This document shows, in pieces, positions 1 to 9,349 of a stretch of DNA of 64,000 nucleotides; within the stretch, counting starts at the first letter, position 1, and each line of letters opens with the position of its first letter. Where the stretch lies: assembly GCA_947471745.1 (NCBI GenBank), contig CANJKZ010000084.1, positions 4,282,001 to 4,346,000 of the forward strand. The letters are read 5' to 3'. Position numbers and translations under genes: made by a program. The DNA comes from Closterium sp. Naga37s-1 (Eukaryota > Streptophyta > Zygnematophyceae > Desmidiales > Closteriaceae). The notes beneath the pieces are model-generated. The model searched no databases and was not told the DNA's origin. It saw only the letters and a program-made list of their open reading frames with translations.

Positions 1-16
1 TGCTGCTGTGTAGAAG

Positions 17-880
17 TCACTTGACTACTTGAAGGTCGAAGCTGATGTGGTGATGATGTCGATTGCTGCTGATTCGGGCAGTGAATATGAGAGTCTCCTG
101 ACGTTCGGCAGAGATGACCAAACGGTGGTACGAATCTTCGTGCTTGGTGCTCTTGTTTTCGATTGTTGTTGTTGTTGTTGCGCCGCTGAGTGTGAAAGGC
201 GAACTCCAGTGTTGATCCTCTTTTCTTTTGTCGTTCTTTATGCAGGTCCATGTCTTGTTGTTGGGCATGAATTTCGGTGCAGAGATTTGCTTCGGAGATT
301 CTTCCGTGGGCTCGAAGAATGGCTCGAGTGGAGCGCCACTGAGGACTGAGACTTGTGATGACGACAGTGACGAACGCTTCTTCGGATATTGATCCGCCCC
401 ATCGAAGGAGTCTATCGTGTAGACCGCGACAGCGACTGATATATGCATTCCCTTTTTGCCGAGTTGCATTTGGACCGTTGTTAATTGCGCCATGAGACGA
501 CTTTGATTAACACTGTCGGTTGCTTGATACAGGTTCTTCAGGTGGTTGTATGCGAGCTCGGCGGAGTTTCCGTATCCGCGATAAGACCGGATGTTCTGCT
601 GCTCGTTTGCCGTTATGTTTCGTAGAAGTATGGTGTACGCCATCAGTGACTGGTACGTGTACTGCTGCTTGTCGTACTTTGTCCCATGCGTTGGATATGG
701 CAGGGAGCCGTCGAAGAAGCCAAGAATTTGAGCGCCTTCCATCATCAGCTCGAATCCGAAGGACCAGGTATTGAAGTCCTTTCCGTCAAACGTTGTTGAT
801 GTTTGCAGTTTCAGCACGTGTGCAAATTGTGACTGCAACTGAAGTGCATCTAGTGTCTTCGTCTCTTGTCCAGGCGGGAG
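17..880 (-). pseudogene. Element A, copia-type Gag domain (degraded)
   Basis: The minus strand is open from 880 with no ATG. It carries a copia Gag signature: FDGKDFNTWSFGFELMM (the 'G.NY..W...M' motif), then a helical region, and SRLMAQLTTVQMQ in the position of the usual 'L...L..L.M.EG' segment. Gag would form the virus-like particle that packages element RNA. After GKKGM (about 440) the sequence becomes low complexity and the homology fades, with no CCHC knuckle seen. This is probably frame-shifted decay. Family assignment is by motif only. Confidence 0.5.
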
Positions 881-1117
881 TCAATTCGCCATGAAGCTGA
901 CGGAGCCACATTGAGGTACATATGGTGCGAAGTGTCAGAACACTAAGCACCTAGGAAACCAGGTTTAGGCTTAGGAGGCATAGGAGCCATGCTAGGGTTG
1001 AGTGTCGAGAGAGTTTGGGTGAGGAAAATAGAGAAGGAAGAAGTGTTCAATAATGAGAAACAGTACAAGGATATAGGCAAGAACCAAGAATGGTGCGTCC
1101 CCAACAGTTTATGATAG

Positions 1118-1480
1118 CTACACTAAACTACAGCTACAGGCAGTTACATATATGTTTTCCAACACGAAGGTAGGCTGTTGATTTCCGCGCGCAAAAGATG
1201 AGCCGTCGAGACTCATGGGAGTGACTCCTTTGTTGTTATCGCTGTTGTTTGACTTCGCAGGTGCCGCTTGTTGATGTTGCTTGTAGAACGACATGAAGGA
1301 GAAGAATTTCTCCATCATGCTTGGGTCAATGCTGGTTGCTTGGTTCGCAGGAGTCTCAGTTGACTCAGCAGCTGGTCTTTGAGTTGTGCCTCCTTCTGTT
1401 TGCAGTCCAGAGGCTGGCGGTGGAGTAGGAGTAGTGCCGGGAGATCCAGTAGACGAGCTTCTTTCTTTCTGTGTTGCCAT
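1118..1480 (-). pseudogene. Element A, N-terminal low-complexity part of Gag
   Basis: The ATG at 1480 lies about 49 nt downstream of the PBS, the usual place for a copia gag start. The peptide begins MATQKERSSS and is rich in Ser, Thr, Pro and Gln, with a short stretch around MEKFFSFMSFYKQHQQ that could form a helix. It stops at 1118, before the conserved Gag domain, which resumes in another frame near 880. Either an intron or a frameshift separates the two; I could not fix splice sites. Confidence 0.5.
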
Positions 1481-1528
1481 GTCTTCTGTTGTTGCAGGAA
1501 GTTGAACAGATTTGAGTTTTGTCTTGCA

Positions 1529-1541
1529 GGCTCTCATACCA
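1529..1541 (-). other. Primer-binding site of element A
   Basis: The minus strand reads TGGTATGAGAGCC directly after the LTR. This matches the complement of the 3' end of plant initiator-Met tRNA (TGGTATCAGAGCC) with one mismatch. Confidence 0.75.
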
Positions 1542-1968
1542 TGTTGGGCTGAAAAAGTCCTTAGTTTAAGACAAAACTCTCAGAGTGGTGATGTATTAGT
1601 GGAAGCGTAATAGTGGAGTAATTGAACCACCTTGCACTAGTATGTGAGAACAAGATGATTTGATTATAGCAAAGAGATACAAGGTTTTATATGATTACAA
1701 GGAATACGAAAGTTGAACTGTAACTGCTGTTGTGGTTCGATTAAGCGACGACTCGGGTAACTGTTCAATAGTGAGTCAGTTATTTGTCCTTGCTGTCGCG
1801 CTGCCTTTGTCAAGTCAAAGGTTGCTGACCTTTGACCTTCGCTTCAACCTCCTGCTGTTGTCGCCTTGTCAACCGCTTTGGTTGACTCGACGTTACTTCG
1901 TTGTAGTTCGCTTCGCTTTACGTTGTAGAGTTCGATATTTCAGAAGTGTGAATTAGATGTTTCCAACA
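1542..1968 (-). repeat. LTR of element A
   Basis: The 427-bp LTR starts TGTTGG and ends CCAACA, a perfect 6-bp terminal inverted repeat, and the PBS follows immediately on the minus strand. No second copy is in the window, so the outer boundary rests on the terminal repeat and on the flanking PBS and purine run. Confidence 0.6.
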
Positions 1969-1972
1969 TCGA

Positions 1973-1983
1973 CCTTCCCCCCC
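1973..1983 (-). other. Polypurine-tract-like run upstream of element A's LTR
   Basis: The minus strand reads GGGGGGGAAGG four bases before TGTTGG. In copia elements such a tract primes plus-strand synthesis and lies before the 3' LTR, yet this LTR is followed by a PBS and gag as a 5' LTR would be. It could be coincidence or the scar of two elements sharing one LTR. Confidence 0.4.
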
Positions 1984-2011
1984 ATGCTAGGCTGGGGAAG
2001 CGGTAGTTTTG

Positions 2012-2127
2012 TGTCAAAGTTGCGAACGAGAATGAATGAACTAGCAAAGAGTTGGGTACAAGTACTAACCCTAATTGGGTTGTACCACTATAGTCTACAC
2101 AAATGTAAAAGCTATAATGTTCTGACA
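2012..2127 (-). repeat. 3' LTR of element B
   Basis: This 116-bp repeat starts TGTCAGAACATTATAGC and ends TTTGACA. It matches 8507-8624, but lacks a short stretch present there around the 'CCCATAAGGGG' segment. Confidence 0.85.
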
Positions 2128-2140
2128 CACCCCCATAGGC
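2128..2140 (-). other. Polypurine tract of element B
   Basis: The minus strand reads CCTATGGGGGTG immediately before the LTR's TGTCAG. The same sequence precedes element H's 3' LTR at 30311, which supports its role as plus-strand primer. Confidence 0.6.
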
Positions 2141-2353
2141 AAATTGGTGGAGAACAAGTGGTCACAAGACCAGTCAAGAAAAGCAAAGCAAGCTCAGGGT
2201 GGATCACAAAGTCACCACACAGTCTGAGCACAAGCAAAGGGCCACAAGGCCAGTTCACATGCAGAGTGATATAAAGAGAACAAACAATACAGTGATCATA
2301 TCCTAGCAAGTGCAAGCATGCAGGTATATATATAGATCACAGTCCACGCAGAT

Positions 2354-3658
2354 TCAAGCAGTAAGCAAGTGAGGCAAAGTAGGCACAAGGCCTAACAGAG
2401 TGGAGAAGCGCTGATGATCACCAGGCGGAAGTGCCTTGGTGAATATATCAGCAGTGTTGGCCCTAGTGGCCACGTACGCAAGACGAATCTGGCCACGCTG
2501 CTGCAACTCTCGAGCAAGGAAGTATTGCAGAGCGATGTGCTTCGTTATGTGCTCCAGTCTGTGCTCCTGACACAAGGCAATCATGGCCTTGTTGTCTACG
2601 TACAGAACTGGAGGCGAACGAGGCTGCTCTCCCAAGTCAGTCAGCAGGTAGGTGAGCCAGCATAGCTCCTGTGCAGCCATGGCCCCGGCGTAGATCTCAG
2701 CCTCACAACTGGAGCTGAGAACTGAAGACGAGCGGGAAGACTGCCAGGAAACAGAGCCGGAACCGAGGCTGAAAGTGTAACCCTGTGACGACCGCTGTGT
2801 AGCTGAGTCGTCAACCCAGGAAGCGTCTGCGTGACCGGTGAGGACAACTGGACCCCGTCCTCCAAGCACTAGCCCCATGCCTGACGTACTGCACAAGTAG
2901 CGTAGTACCCTCTTCGCAGCATCCCAGTGCACCTTTCGGTGCCTACCAGGAGCCACGTAGCGAGCCAGAAGGCTGAGAGGGTACGCGAGGTCAGGTCGTG
3001 TGCACGTCATCAGGTACATGAGGCAACCCACAAGCTCTGGGTACGGACCACTCGGCTCTACGGACTCGTCCAAAGGTGGAGCTGAGAGCGAGTGGCTGGT
3101 AGACAGAGGAGTGGGCTGTGGCGAGGAGAACTGGAAGCCGAAGCGCTGAAGGACCTGATGCTCCATGTGTGACTGAGTCAGGGTGATGGTGCGCCGTGCT
3201 CTGTCCCGGGTGATCTGCAAGCCAAGATAGCTGCGCAGTTCACCCAAGTCTTTGCAGGTGTGTCTCTTCTGCAGCTCCGACTTCACAAGGGTCAGTGCCT
3301 CACTATCAGCAGTGTCAAAGACAAGGTCCTTGACGTATACTAGGATGTAGAACGGCGGCAGTGAGGTGTCGGTGCGTAGAAACAGCGACGGGTCAGCAGT
3401 AGATGGAGCAAACCCAAGAGCTGCAAGTGTAGTCCTCAGTGTGTCGTGCCACTCGCGAGGCGCTTGGCGGAGACCGTAGACTGGCCGACGGAGGCTCCAC
3501 TGGGTACCTGCAGGAAACGACCCAGTGAAGCCAGGTGGGCGGCGCAGCCAGATCTCGTTGTGCTGGCTGCCCTGCAGGAAAGCTGTGCTGAAGTCCAGAG
3601 AGTGCAACTCGTAGTCACGCTGAGCAGCGACGTGCAGCAACACCTGAAGAGTGGACAT
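2354..3658 (-). pseudogene. Element B, reverse transcriptase palm/thumb and RNase H
   Basis: This 434-codon frame holds the copia RT from LDFSTAFLQG (residues 21-30, first catalytic Asp) to the RNase H C-terminus. RT would copy element RNA into cDNA, and RNase H would degrade the RNA strand. The active-site box at 108-111 reads YVKD instead of YVDD, so a metal-binding Asp is lost. RNase H looks complete: ADASW (277-281), CEAEI (318-322), YVDNKA (353-358) and TADIFTK (402-408). It ends at LLTA, as in elements D and H. The RT N-terminus lies upstream in other frames. Confidence 0.85.
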
Positions 3659-5560
3659 CTTTGGGGTGGGAGAGATGTTCTGGAAGTAGTCAACCCCCTG
3701 TCGCAGACTGAAACCTCGAGCAGCCTAACGCGCCTTGAAGGCAGGCGGAGAACCCAGCGGCCGCTTCACCCTGAAATTCCACATGCCATCGACTATGTTC
3801 GCCACAGGTTGGGGAACCTCGTCGACGTAGGTGCCTGTGGACTTCTAGGATGCCATCTCGGCATCGATGGCTGCCTGCCACTGAGAGGAGTAAGGACCCG
3901 TAATCGCCTCTGCGTAAGAGCGCGGGGTCGGGATGTCTCGTGCATCCGGGTCTCCCTCAGGGGCAAGTAGCATGGAAGGGAAACGAGGTACAGCAGTTGC
4001 AAGACACTCAAATTCCTCCTGCCTGTCCTCAAGGACGTCCGTGCGAAGAGCACACTCACCCCCGACGGACGGACGACTGACAGACCCAGACTCAACAACA
4101 AGAGTACTGGCGTAGTCGAGATGACAGGCAGTAGCAAAGTCAACCAGCTCAGCAACGAGGACAGACGCAGCACCAGACTCAAAGGAAGGGTTAGTGACAG
4201 CAGTGGCAAGGAGACGAGCGACAGTGGGACTGGCAGCACGAGCGCGGTCAGACGCAGGGTCACGGACGGCAGGAAGAGAGGACTCAGGAGGAGCAGGCAG
4301 AGGAATACGAGTGGAACAGAGGAAGGACGAAGTGCCATAGCGTGCGTGCCAGAGACAGGAGGAGGACGCGAACGAGGGACTCGACGAGCAGTGCGAACAA
4401 GCAAGACAGGACGAGACGCAAGCTCATGACGCTCGGTGAGACCGCCGGACTGCTCAGTGTAAGGAGAGGGAGCAGGCAGTGGAGAGGCCGGCTGCAACGG
4501 CAGCTGCGACTGGTCAGGCGGTGGACACAGGAGGGGAGGAGTAACGCTAGGAGAAGACGAGACACCAAGAACCTGCTGAAGCAGGGGAACGAAGTGCGGT
4601 CGCGGCCGCACAGTGTCTCCAGCACCTCCAAGTCCAGGGTCAATAGCTCCAGATGCTGCAGCTCCAGCGCCTCCAACTCCAACTCCTCCAGCTCCAGTAG
4701 CTCCAGGCTCTGTAGGGTTTCCAGCTCCATCGCCCTCAACACCACCAGTCCCGGCAGCTCCAGTACCCTTGGTACGAGCACCTCCAGGACCAGCAGTAAC
4801 TCCTGCACCTCCAGCTCCGGTAGCTCCACTCTGACGACGCGCGCGCCGAACAAACCACTCACGCAGCTGTTGCGGAGACAGTCGCGGCGAAGCACCAGCA
4901 GGACCTCCAGAGGAAGCAGCACCCCAAGGCTCAGCACCCCCAGACTCCGCACCCTCCGTCTCAGCACCCCCAGGCTCAACACCCTCAGGCTCCACACCCG
5001 CAGGCTCAGCACCCCCAGGCTCCTCACCCCCAGGCTCAGCACCCCCAGATCCAGCACCCTCAGACTCCGCACCCCCCGGCTCCGCACCCTTAGACGCAGC
5101 ACCCCCAGACGCAGCACCTCGAGCAGCACCTGAGACGACAGCTACCTCAACAGGCACAGGACGAGGGAGAGGGTCTACCTGAGACACACCTGAGGGATCA
5201 GGACCCTGGGGTGGGAGGGGGTCTACCGCAGGGGGACCGGGAGCAAGGAAGAATGGCGGGGGCGGGGGAGGGGCAGAGCGGTAGGGGAAGAGACGGTAAA
5301 AGGGTACCGACTTGTCAAACGTGACGTCCTGTGAAGGGAAGACACGGCGCGAGGTGGGGTGGTAAAACTGCCAGCCAAGCGTGTCTGGGACAAAGCCAAG
5401 GAAGACGCAGGGGATAGCACGGGCGGAGAGCTTGTCCGCGGACGTATCGCAAACAAAGGCACGAGAACCCCAGACCCGGAACACTGACGCATCGCCAACC
5501 TCCCCCGTCCAACGCAGTGTGGGCGAGGTCTCAGGCAAGGAGACACGGGGCCAGCGGTAC
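3659..5560 (-). pseudogene. Element B, integrase C-terminus, Ala/Gly/Pro linker and RT N-terminus
   Basis: From 5538 the minus strand encodes the integrase C-terminal part (PETSPTLRWTGEVGDASVFR, WGSRAFVCD, FHP-like WQFYHPTSRRVF). A proline run and imperfect GGAEP pentapeptide repeats follow (about 5100-4900), then LSPQQLREWF (near 4860) and GATGAGG-type repeats. About 550 codons separate integrase from RT, far longer than in ordinary copia. A frameshift near 4400 moves the reading to another frame. The RT N-terminus (YAEAITG, MWNFRVKR-like) is scattered between 3950 and 3660 in two frames. The linker composition suggests disorder. Confidence 0.7.
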
Positions 5561-6137
5561 TCACCAAGTTCGTAGAGAACGAGGGGAGGTGAAGACCTGA
5601 CAGTGAGCCGGACGGAACTGTCGAAAACGGGAGGACAGTGGAGGAACGGGCAATGACCAGGCCCCTAGAGGGGTCAGCTAGTCTTACCGGGACAGTTGCA
5701 GGGAGAGGAGTGAGAGTGGTGCTGTCACGAAAAAAACAGTGCGAGGCGCCTGAGTCCAACGTGAAGGTGTGCAAGGCCTGAGCAGGCGCAGTACCAGGGA
5801 GAGTACCAGACTCACTAGCACCTAGAGCAGCAGCAGCTATACCTGGGTCAGGCGGCACACACCGGTAATAGTCACCGTCAGCACTAACAGACAAAGCATA
5901 GATAGCAGAAAGAATAGCATCAAAGTCTAGGTCAAAGATAGCAATCCTAGACCTAAGCAGATCTGCCCAGCGAGGGAGCTCGACGTTGTCACCAAACTCA
6001 GCATGCCAAGCATCGTCGAGGCGGGAGAAGCAGCGGTGCTGAGTGTGAAGCTTCCTGCATGTCTGAAAAGCACAAACACCCGTGCGAATGACATATGGGC
6101 AGCTATCACTACCCCGAGACGTGCCACGCTGAAACAA
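5561..6137 (-). pseudogene. Element B, Gag C-terminal zinc motif and protease
   Basis: The frame opens at 6137 with the Cys/His motif C-X13-C-X3-H-X4-C (residues 13-36, CPYVIRTG...CRKLHTQHRC). It continues through IFDLDFDAILSAIYAL and reaches the aspartic protease site FTLDSGASHCFF (near 5745). Protease would cut Gag-Pol. The frame runs to FSTNLVST and then enters integrase C-terminal sequence in the wrong frame at 5560. Compared with J, about 290 residues (pre-integrase zinc domain and D,D35E core) are absent. Confidence 0.8.
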
Positions 6138-7190
6138 CCACTCACGAAGCTGCTGGGGTCACGGGGTTTCGCTCCGACGCTGCTGCTGCTTTCGCTGGCC
6201 ACCACCAGGGCCTCCATGCCGAGGTCCAGTCCTACCACCTCCAGTCCTACCGCCTCCGCTGCCGCCACTCCCACCGCTTCCTCCACCGCCGCCACTCCCA
6301 CCGCTTCCTCCACCGCCGCCACCAGAGTCCCCATTCCGCCACCAGTCCCACCGCCACCACCACCTCCACTGCCTCCGCTACCTCCACTGCTGCCCCCACC
6401 ACCACTCCTGCTGCCACCTCCACCACCGCCGGTGCCACCTTCACCACCCCTGCCACCCTTGCCCTTGCTGCTGCGGGGCTTCGCACTAGCAGAAGCAGCC
6501 CCGACGTCCTCAGCAACAGAGACGTCTGCAGCAGCAGTAGAGGCGTAGGAGGGGGCAAGGGGGGTGGGGGATCACCCCTCAAAGAAGGGCGGGCGCGGAG
6601 TGCCACGAGCAGCACCTATAGCAGCTGCACTAGTCTCAGCTGCTAGGAGATGCTGCTCGAGGAGGTCAACGGTGAGGGAGGTGGGGTCAAGGGAGAGAAA
6701 GTGGTCCCCGACAGAGCGAAGAGAGTTTGGGAGGCAAGTTACTATGAAGTAGAGGGTGATGAACTTCGGGGGCTGGTTCCTGTCAAGGAACTCCGCAGGG
6801 ACGGTAGCGCGGTAGCGAGCGTCGCTAGTGCACATGTGGGAAACCAGGTCCTCTACTATGGCAAAGGCTGACAGCTCGGGGAACAGGTAGGGCAGAAGCA
6901 GGCGGCCGCGGGCGACTACAGCAGCGTACAGTGCCTGGGCTGTCCTGTGCTGTCCAAAGTGGGCGCATTCGGCTAACGGCAGGTGGTTGCGAATGGCTAA
7001 GCGGGCAGCAGCGTCGCGAGTAAGCCACTGTGAGCGAGTCGCACTGTCTGCTGTGGCGGGAGGGGCAGGAGCGGCGCCTGACGCAAGGTCAAACATCGAA
7101 ACACTGTCCTTAGAATCGCTCAGTAGATACAGCTGCAGGTCGTCGAGCCACGTGTCAAACTGAACTGGCTGCCCTCATGATTGAACGCGA
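6138..7190 (-). pseudogene. Element B, Gag
   Basis: The Gag body runs 7096-6572 (SQWLTRDAAARLAIRNHLPLAE, RTAQALY, SDARYRA, ITLYFIVTCLPNSL, LTVDLLEQHLLAAE), with a Gly-rich segment below 6560. In elements D, H, I and J the start is MAS(L/P).VLTFD. Here the start codon is ATA (about 7208), and a frameshift before the 'W.DDLQL' segment breaks the frame near 7150. A 12-15 codon stretch present in other copies (VARYSSPATAALGR) is also reduced to VARGR. It would form the particle shell; it is not translatable as it stands. Confidence 0.75.
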
Positions 7191-7214
7191 GAACCCTAAG
7201 CAAAGCTATAGTGG

Positions 7215-8455
7215 CGCAGCACGCAGGAGCAGCAGTAGCAGCAGTAGCAGCAGCAATAGCAGCAGTAGCTGTAGCAGTAGTAGCAGTAGCAGTAGCAGGT
7301 GTAGCAGTAGCAGTGGCCAAGGGGCCGAGGGGCCTGGGGCCTAGGGGCAGAGGTCGAATGGGCCGCGGGGCAAGGGGAGACGGGGCAGCGGGGCCTGGGG
7401 CCTAGGGGCGTTGGTGCCGCGGGGCCTGGGGCAACGGGGCCGAGGGGCCGGGGGCCTAGGTCGACGGGGCCGCGGGGCCAGGATCGTAGGGGCCAAGGAG
7501 GGGCCGGGGGCCTAGGGGCGTCGGGGCCATGGGGCCAGGGGCAACGGGGCCGAGGGGCCGGAGGCCTAGGTCGATGGGGCCACGGGGCCAGAATTGTAGG
7601 GGCCAAGGGGCCGGGGGCCTGGGGGCGAACGGGCCGCGGGGCCAGGGGAAACGTGGCCGAGGGGCCTAGGGCCTAGGGGCGTCGGGGCCGCGGGGCCAGG
7701 GGCGACGGGGCCGAGGGGCCGGGGGCCTAGGTCGACGGGGCCGCGGGGCCAGGGGAAACGGGGCCGAGGGGCCTGGGGCCTAGGGGCGTCGGGGCCGCGG
7801 GGCTAGGGGTGACGGGGCCGAGGGGCCGGGGGCCTAGGTCGACGGGGCCGCGGGGCCAAGGGAAACGGGGCCGAGGGGCCTGGGGCCTAGGGGCGTCGGG
7901 GCCGCGGGGCTAGGGGCGACGGGGCCGAGGGGCCGGGGGCCTAGGTCGACGGGGCCACAAGGCCAGGAGAGGAGGGGCCTGGGTCGACGGGGCCGTGGGG
8001 GCCGGGGGCCGAGGTCGACGGGGCCGCGGGGTCGAGGTCGACGGGGCCGCGGGGCCAGGGGCAACGGGGCCGGGGGCCTAGGTCGACGGGGCCGCGGGGG
8101 GCCGGGGGCCTAGGTCGACGAGGCCGCGGGGTCTAGGTCGACGGGGCCTAGGGGTAACGAGGCCGCGAGGCCAGGGGCTAAGGGGCCGAGGGGCGAGGGC
8201 CGAGGGGCCTAGGTCGACGGGGCCGCGAGGGGCGACTGGCGACGAGGGTTGCGACGGGCCTAGAGCGACGGAGGTCGCGATGGGCCTAGGGCAACGTGGG
8301 TCGTGACGGGTCTAGGGCGACCGAGGGGTCGCGACGGGCCTAGGGCGACCGAGGGGCCGGGCTAGGGGCGACGCCAAGGGGCGACGGGCCGGGCTAGGGA
8401 TGGCGACGGGCCGGGGCCTAGGGGCGACGGGCGCGAGGCTAGGCTAGCAGGGCAG
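7215..8455 (-). repeat. GC-rich tandem leader of element B
   Basis: The stretch between PBS module and gag is a GGCC-rich array. Irregular units of about 50-55 bp (GGGGCCGCGGGG, GGGGCCTAGG cores) occupy 7320-8455, and an AGC/AGT trinucleotide run lies at 7225-7310. Alanine/proline-rich open frames inside it are composition artefacts. No gene is seen. Confidence 0.85.
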
Positions 8456-8463
8456 CATGTGGT

Positions 8464-8506
8464 GGGCCCAAAAAACGGTCCTAGGAAGGGACCTGCTCTG
8501 AAACCG
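8464..8506 (-). promoter_or_regulatory. Element B PBS, hairpin, T-run and GGGCCC module
   Basis: Read on the minus strand from 8506, it gives CGGTTTCAGAGCAGG (PBS, diverged from TGGTATCAGAGC), a stem GGTCC (8493-8489) / GGACC (8481-8477) with a 7-nt loop, a run of T, and palindrome GGGCCC (8469-8464). The same order occurs in C, D, I and K. Confidence 0.65.
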
Positions 8507-8624
8507 TGTCTAAGTTACGAACGAGCAAAGAGTTGGGTACAAGTACTAACCCTAATTGGGTTGTACCCCTTATGGGCTACCCCACTATAGCCTACACAAA
8601 TGTAAAAGCTATAATGTTCTGACA
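8507..8624 (-). repeat. 5' LTR of element B
   Basis: The 118-bp LTR starts TGTCAGAACATT and ends TTAGACA, followed by the PBS. It is paired with 2012-2127. It should hold the promoter, but no TATA box is convincing. Confidence 0.85.
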
Positions 8625-9170
8625 TATAGATTTTGGATATATGAACTGCGATGCGTATTGTTATTCATTGAATTGTGAAACATATTTATCGATTACTTCG
8701 ATGAATATGTTTCCAGTTTTTACTACAGTTGAAAGAAAGAAGAAATGCAATGATCGCTTGTTCGGTCATAATATTTCTTGAAAATAATAAAAGGTAAAAT
8801 CTTCGAAAAATGTATAAAAGCGTACAAAAGTGTATTAGTAGCATATTTAGAGAATGTTTGGACTAGTATTCCTTTTGGTAATATGGTCTAGCTTATATCG
8901 ATTTTTGTTTTTTTTTTTTTTTAGCTTGAGATAAAAACATTTATGAAAAAAAAAATCCGAACGATTGAAATAGGTTGCTCCACAACCCACAAAAAACTCG
9001 CGATTGTGTTCAGGCCGAGTCAGCCTACGCCTCGTAACTAGCCCGAACCTCGCTACTAGCAAAACCCAGCTCCCAAGTCAAAGTTACCGTTTGCATCTTT
9101 CGCTACTTGATGTTTGCTCATGCATTCGCTCACATTATAATATTTTCACCCTTTAGTGAAATGATCCCTT
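8625..9170. other. AT-rich spacer between divergent elements B and C
   Basis: These 546 bp are AT-rich, with long A and T homopolymers (for example a T run near 8905-8925), in sharp contrast to the GC-rich elements beside them. I see no convincing gene; short frames have no recognisable motif. It is probably pre-insertion host DNA or an old decayed repeat. Confidence 0.6.
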
Positions 9171-9302
9171 TGTCATAATGTTATAGTGCTTACATTTGTG
9201 TAGGCTATAGTGGGGTAGCCCATAAGGGGTACAACTCAATTAGTGTTAGTACTTGTACCCAACTCTTTCATTGTTCATTCATTCTCGTTCGTTAGTTTGA
9301 CA
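9171..9302 (+). repeat. 5' LTR of element C
   Basis: It starts TGTCATAATGTTATAG, ends GTTTGACA, and is followed by the PBS TGGTTTCAGAGCAGG. It is about 85-90% similar by eye to the LTRs of B and D. Confidence 0.85.
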
Positions 9303-9347
9303 TGGTTTCAGAGCAGGTCCTTCGCTAGGACCGTTTTTTTTGGGCCC
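9303..9347 (+). promoter_or_regulatory. Element C PBS, hairpin, T-run and GGGCCC module
   Basis: PBS TGGTTTCAGAGCAGG leads into the stem GGTCC (9316-9320) / GGACC (9328-9332) with loop TTCGCTA, then T8 (9334-9341) and GGGCCC (9342-9347). It is the clearest copy of the module. Confidence 0.65.
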
Positions 9348-9349
9348 AC

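Larger units (their letters stand above)
1..1968 (-). mobile_element. Element A: Ty1/copia-like LTR element, 5' part
   Basis: This is the 5' portion of a minus-strand LTR element that runs off the left edge. In sense order it has an LTR (1968 to 1542), an initiator-Met-type primer-binding site (1541 to 1529), a short leader and a degraded gag. Protease, integrase and RT would lie left of the window. It belongs to the long-LTR class and has no GC-rich leader. A purine run of polypurine-tract type lies just upstream of the LTR, which is unexpected for a 5' LTR. Confidence 0.65.
2012..8624 (-). mobile_element. Element B: short-LTR copia element with both LTRs
   Basis: In minus-strand order the parts are: 5' LTR (8624-8507), PBS, hairpin/T-run/GGGCCC module, GC-rich tandem leader, Gag, protease, integrase C-terminus, long linker, RT-RNase H, 3' UTR, PPT and 3' LTR (2127-2012). 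The integrase zinc domain and catalytic core are missing through a deletion of about 0.9 kb at 5560. The flanking 5-mers (TTTTG left, TATAG right) do not form a target-site duplication. The copy is dead: it has lost the gag ATG, RT Asp and integrase core. Confidence 0.85.

Noticed and set aside
2007-8635. TTTTG on both sides of element B as a target-site duplication
   Set aside because: The right-hand TTTTG (8631-8635) lies six bases beyond the LTR end; the immediately adjacent 5-mers are TTTTG and TATAG, which do not match.
8847-9062. 71-codon minus-strand open frame in the AT-rich spacer
   Set aside because: It is short and Lys/Asn-rich because of poly-A/T, with no motif or conserved context.
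9316-9341. Hairpin followed by a T-run, resembling a bacterial intrinsic terminator
   Set aside because: It sits just after an LTR primer-binding site in a eukaryotic retrotransposon and is followed by more element leader; the terminator reading has no supporting context.
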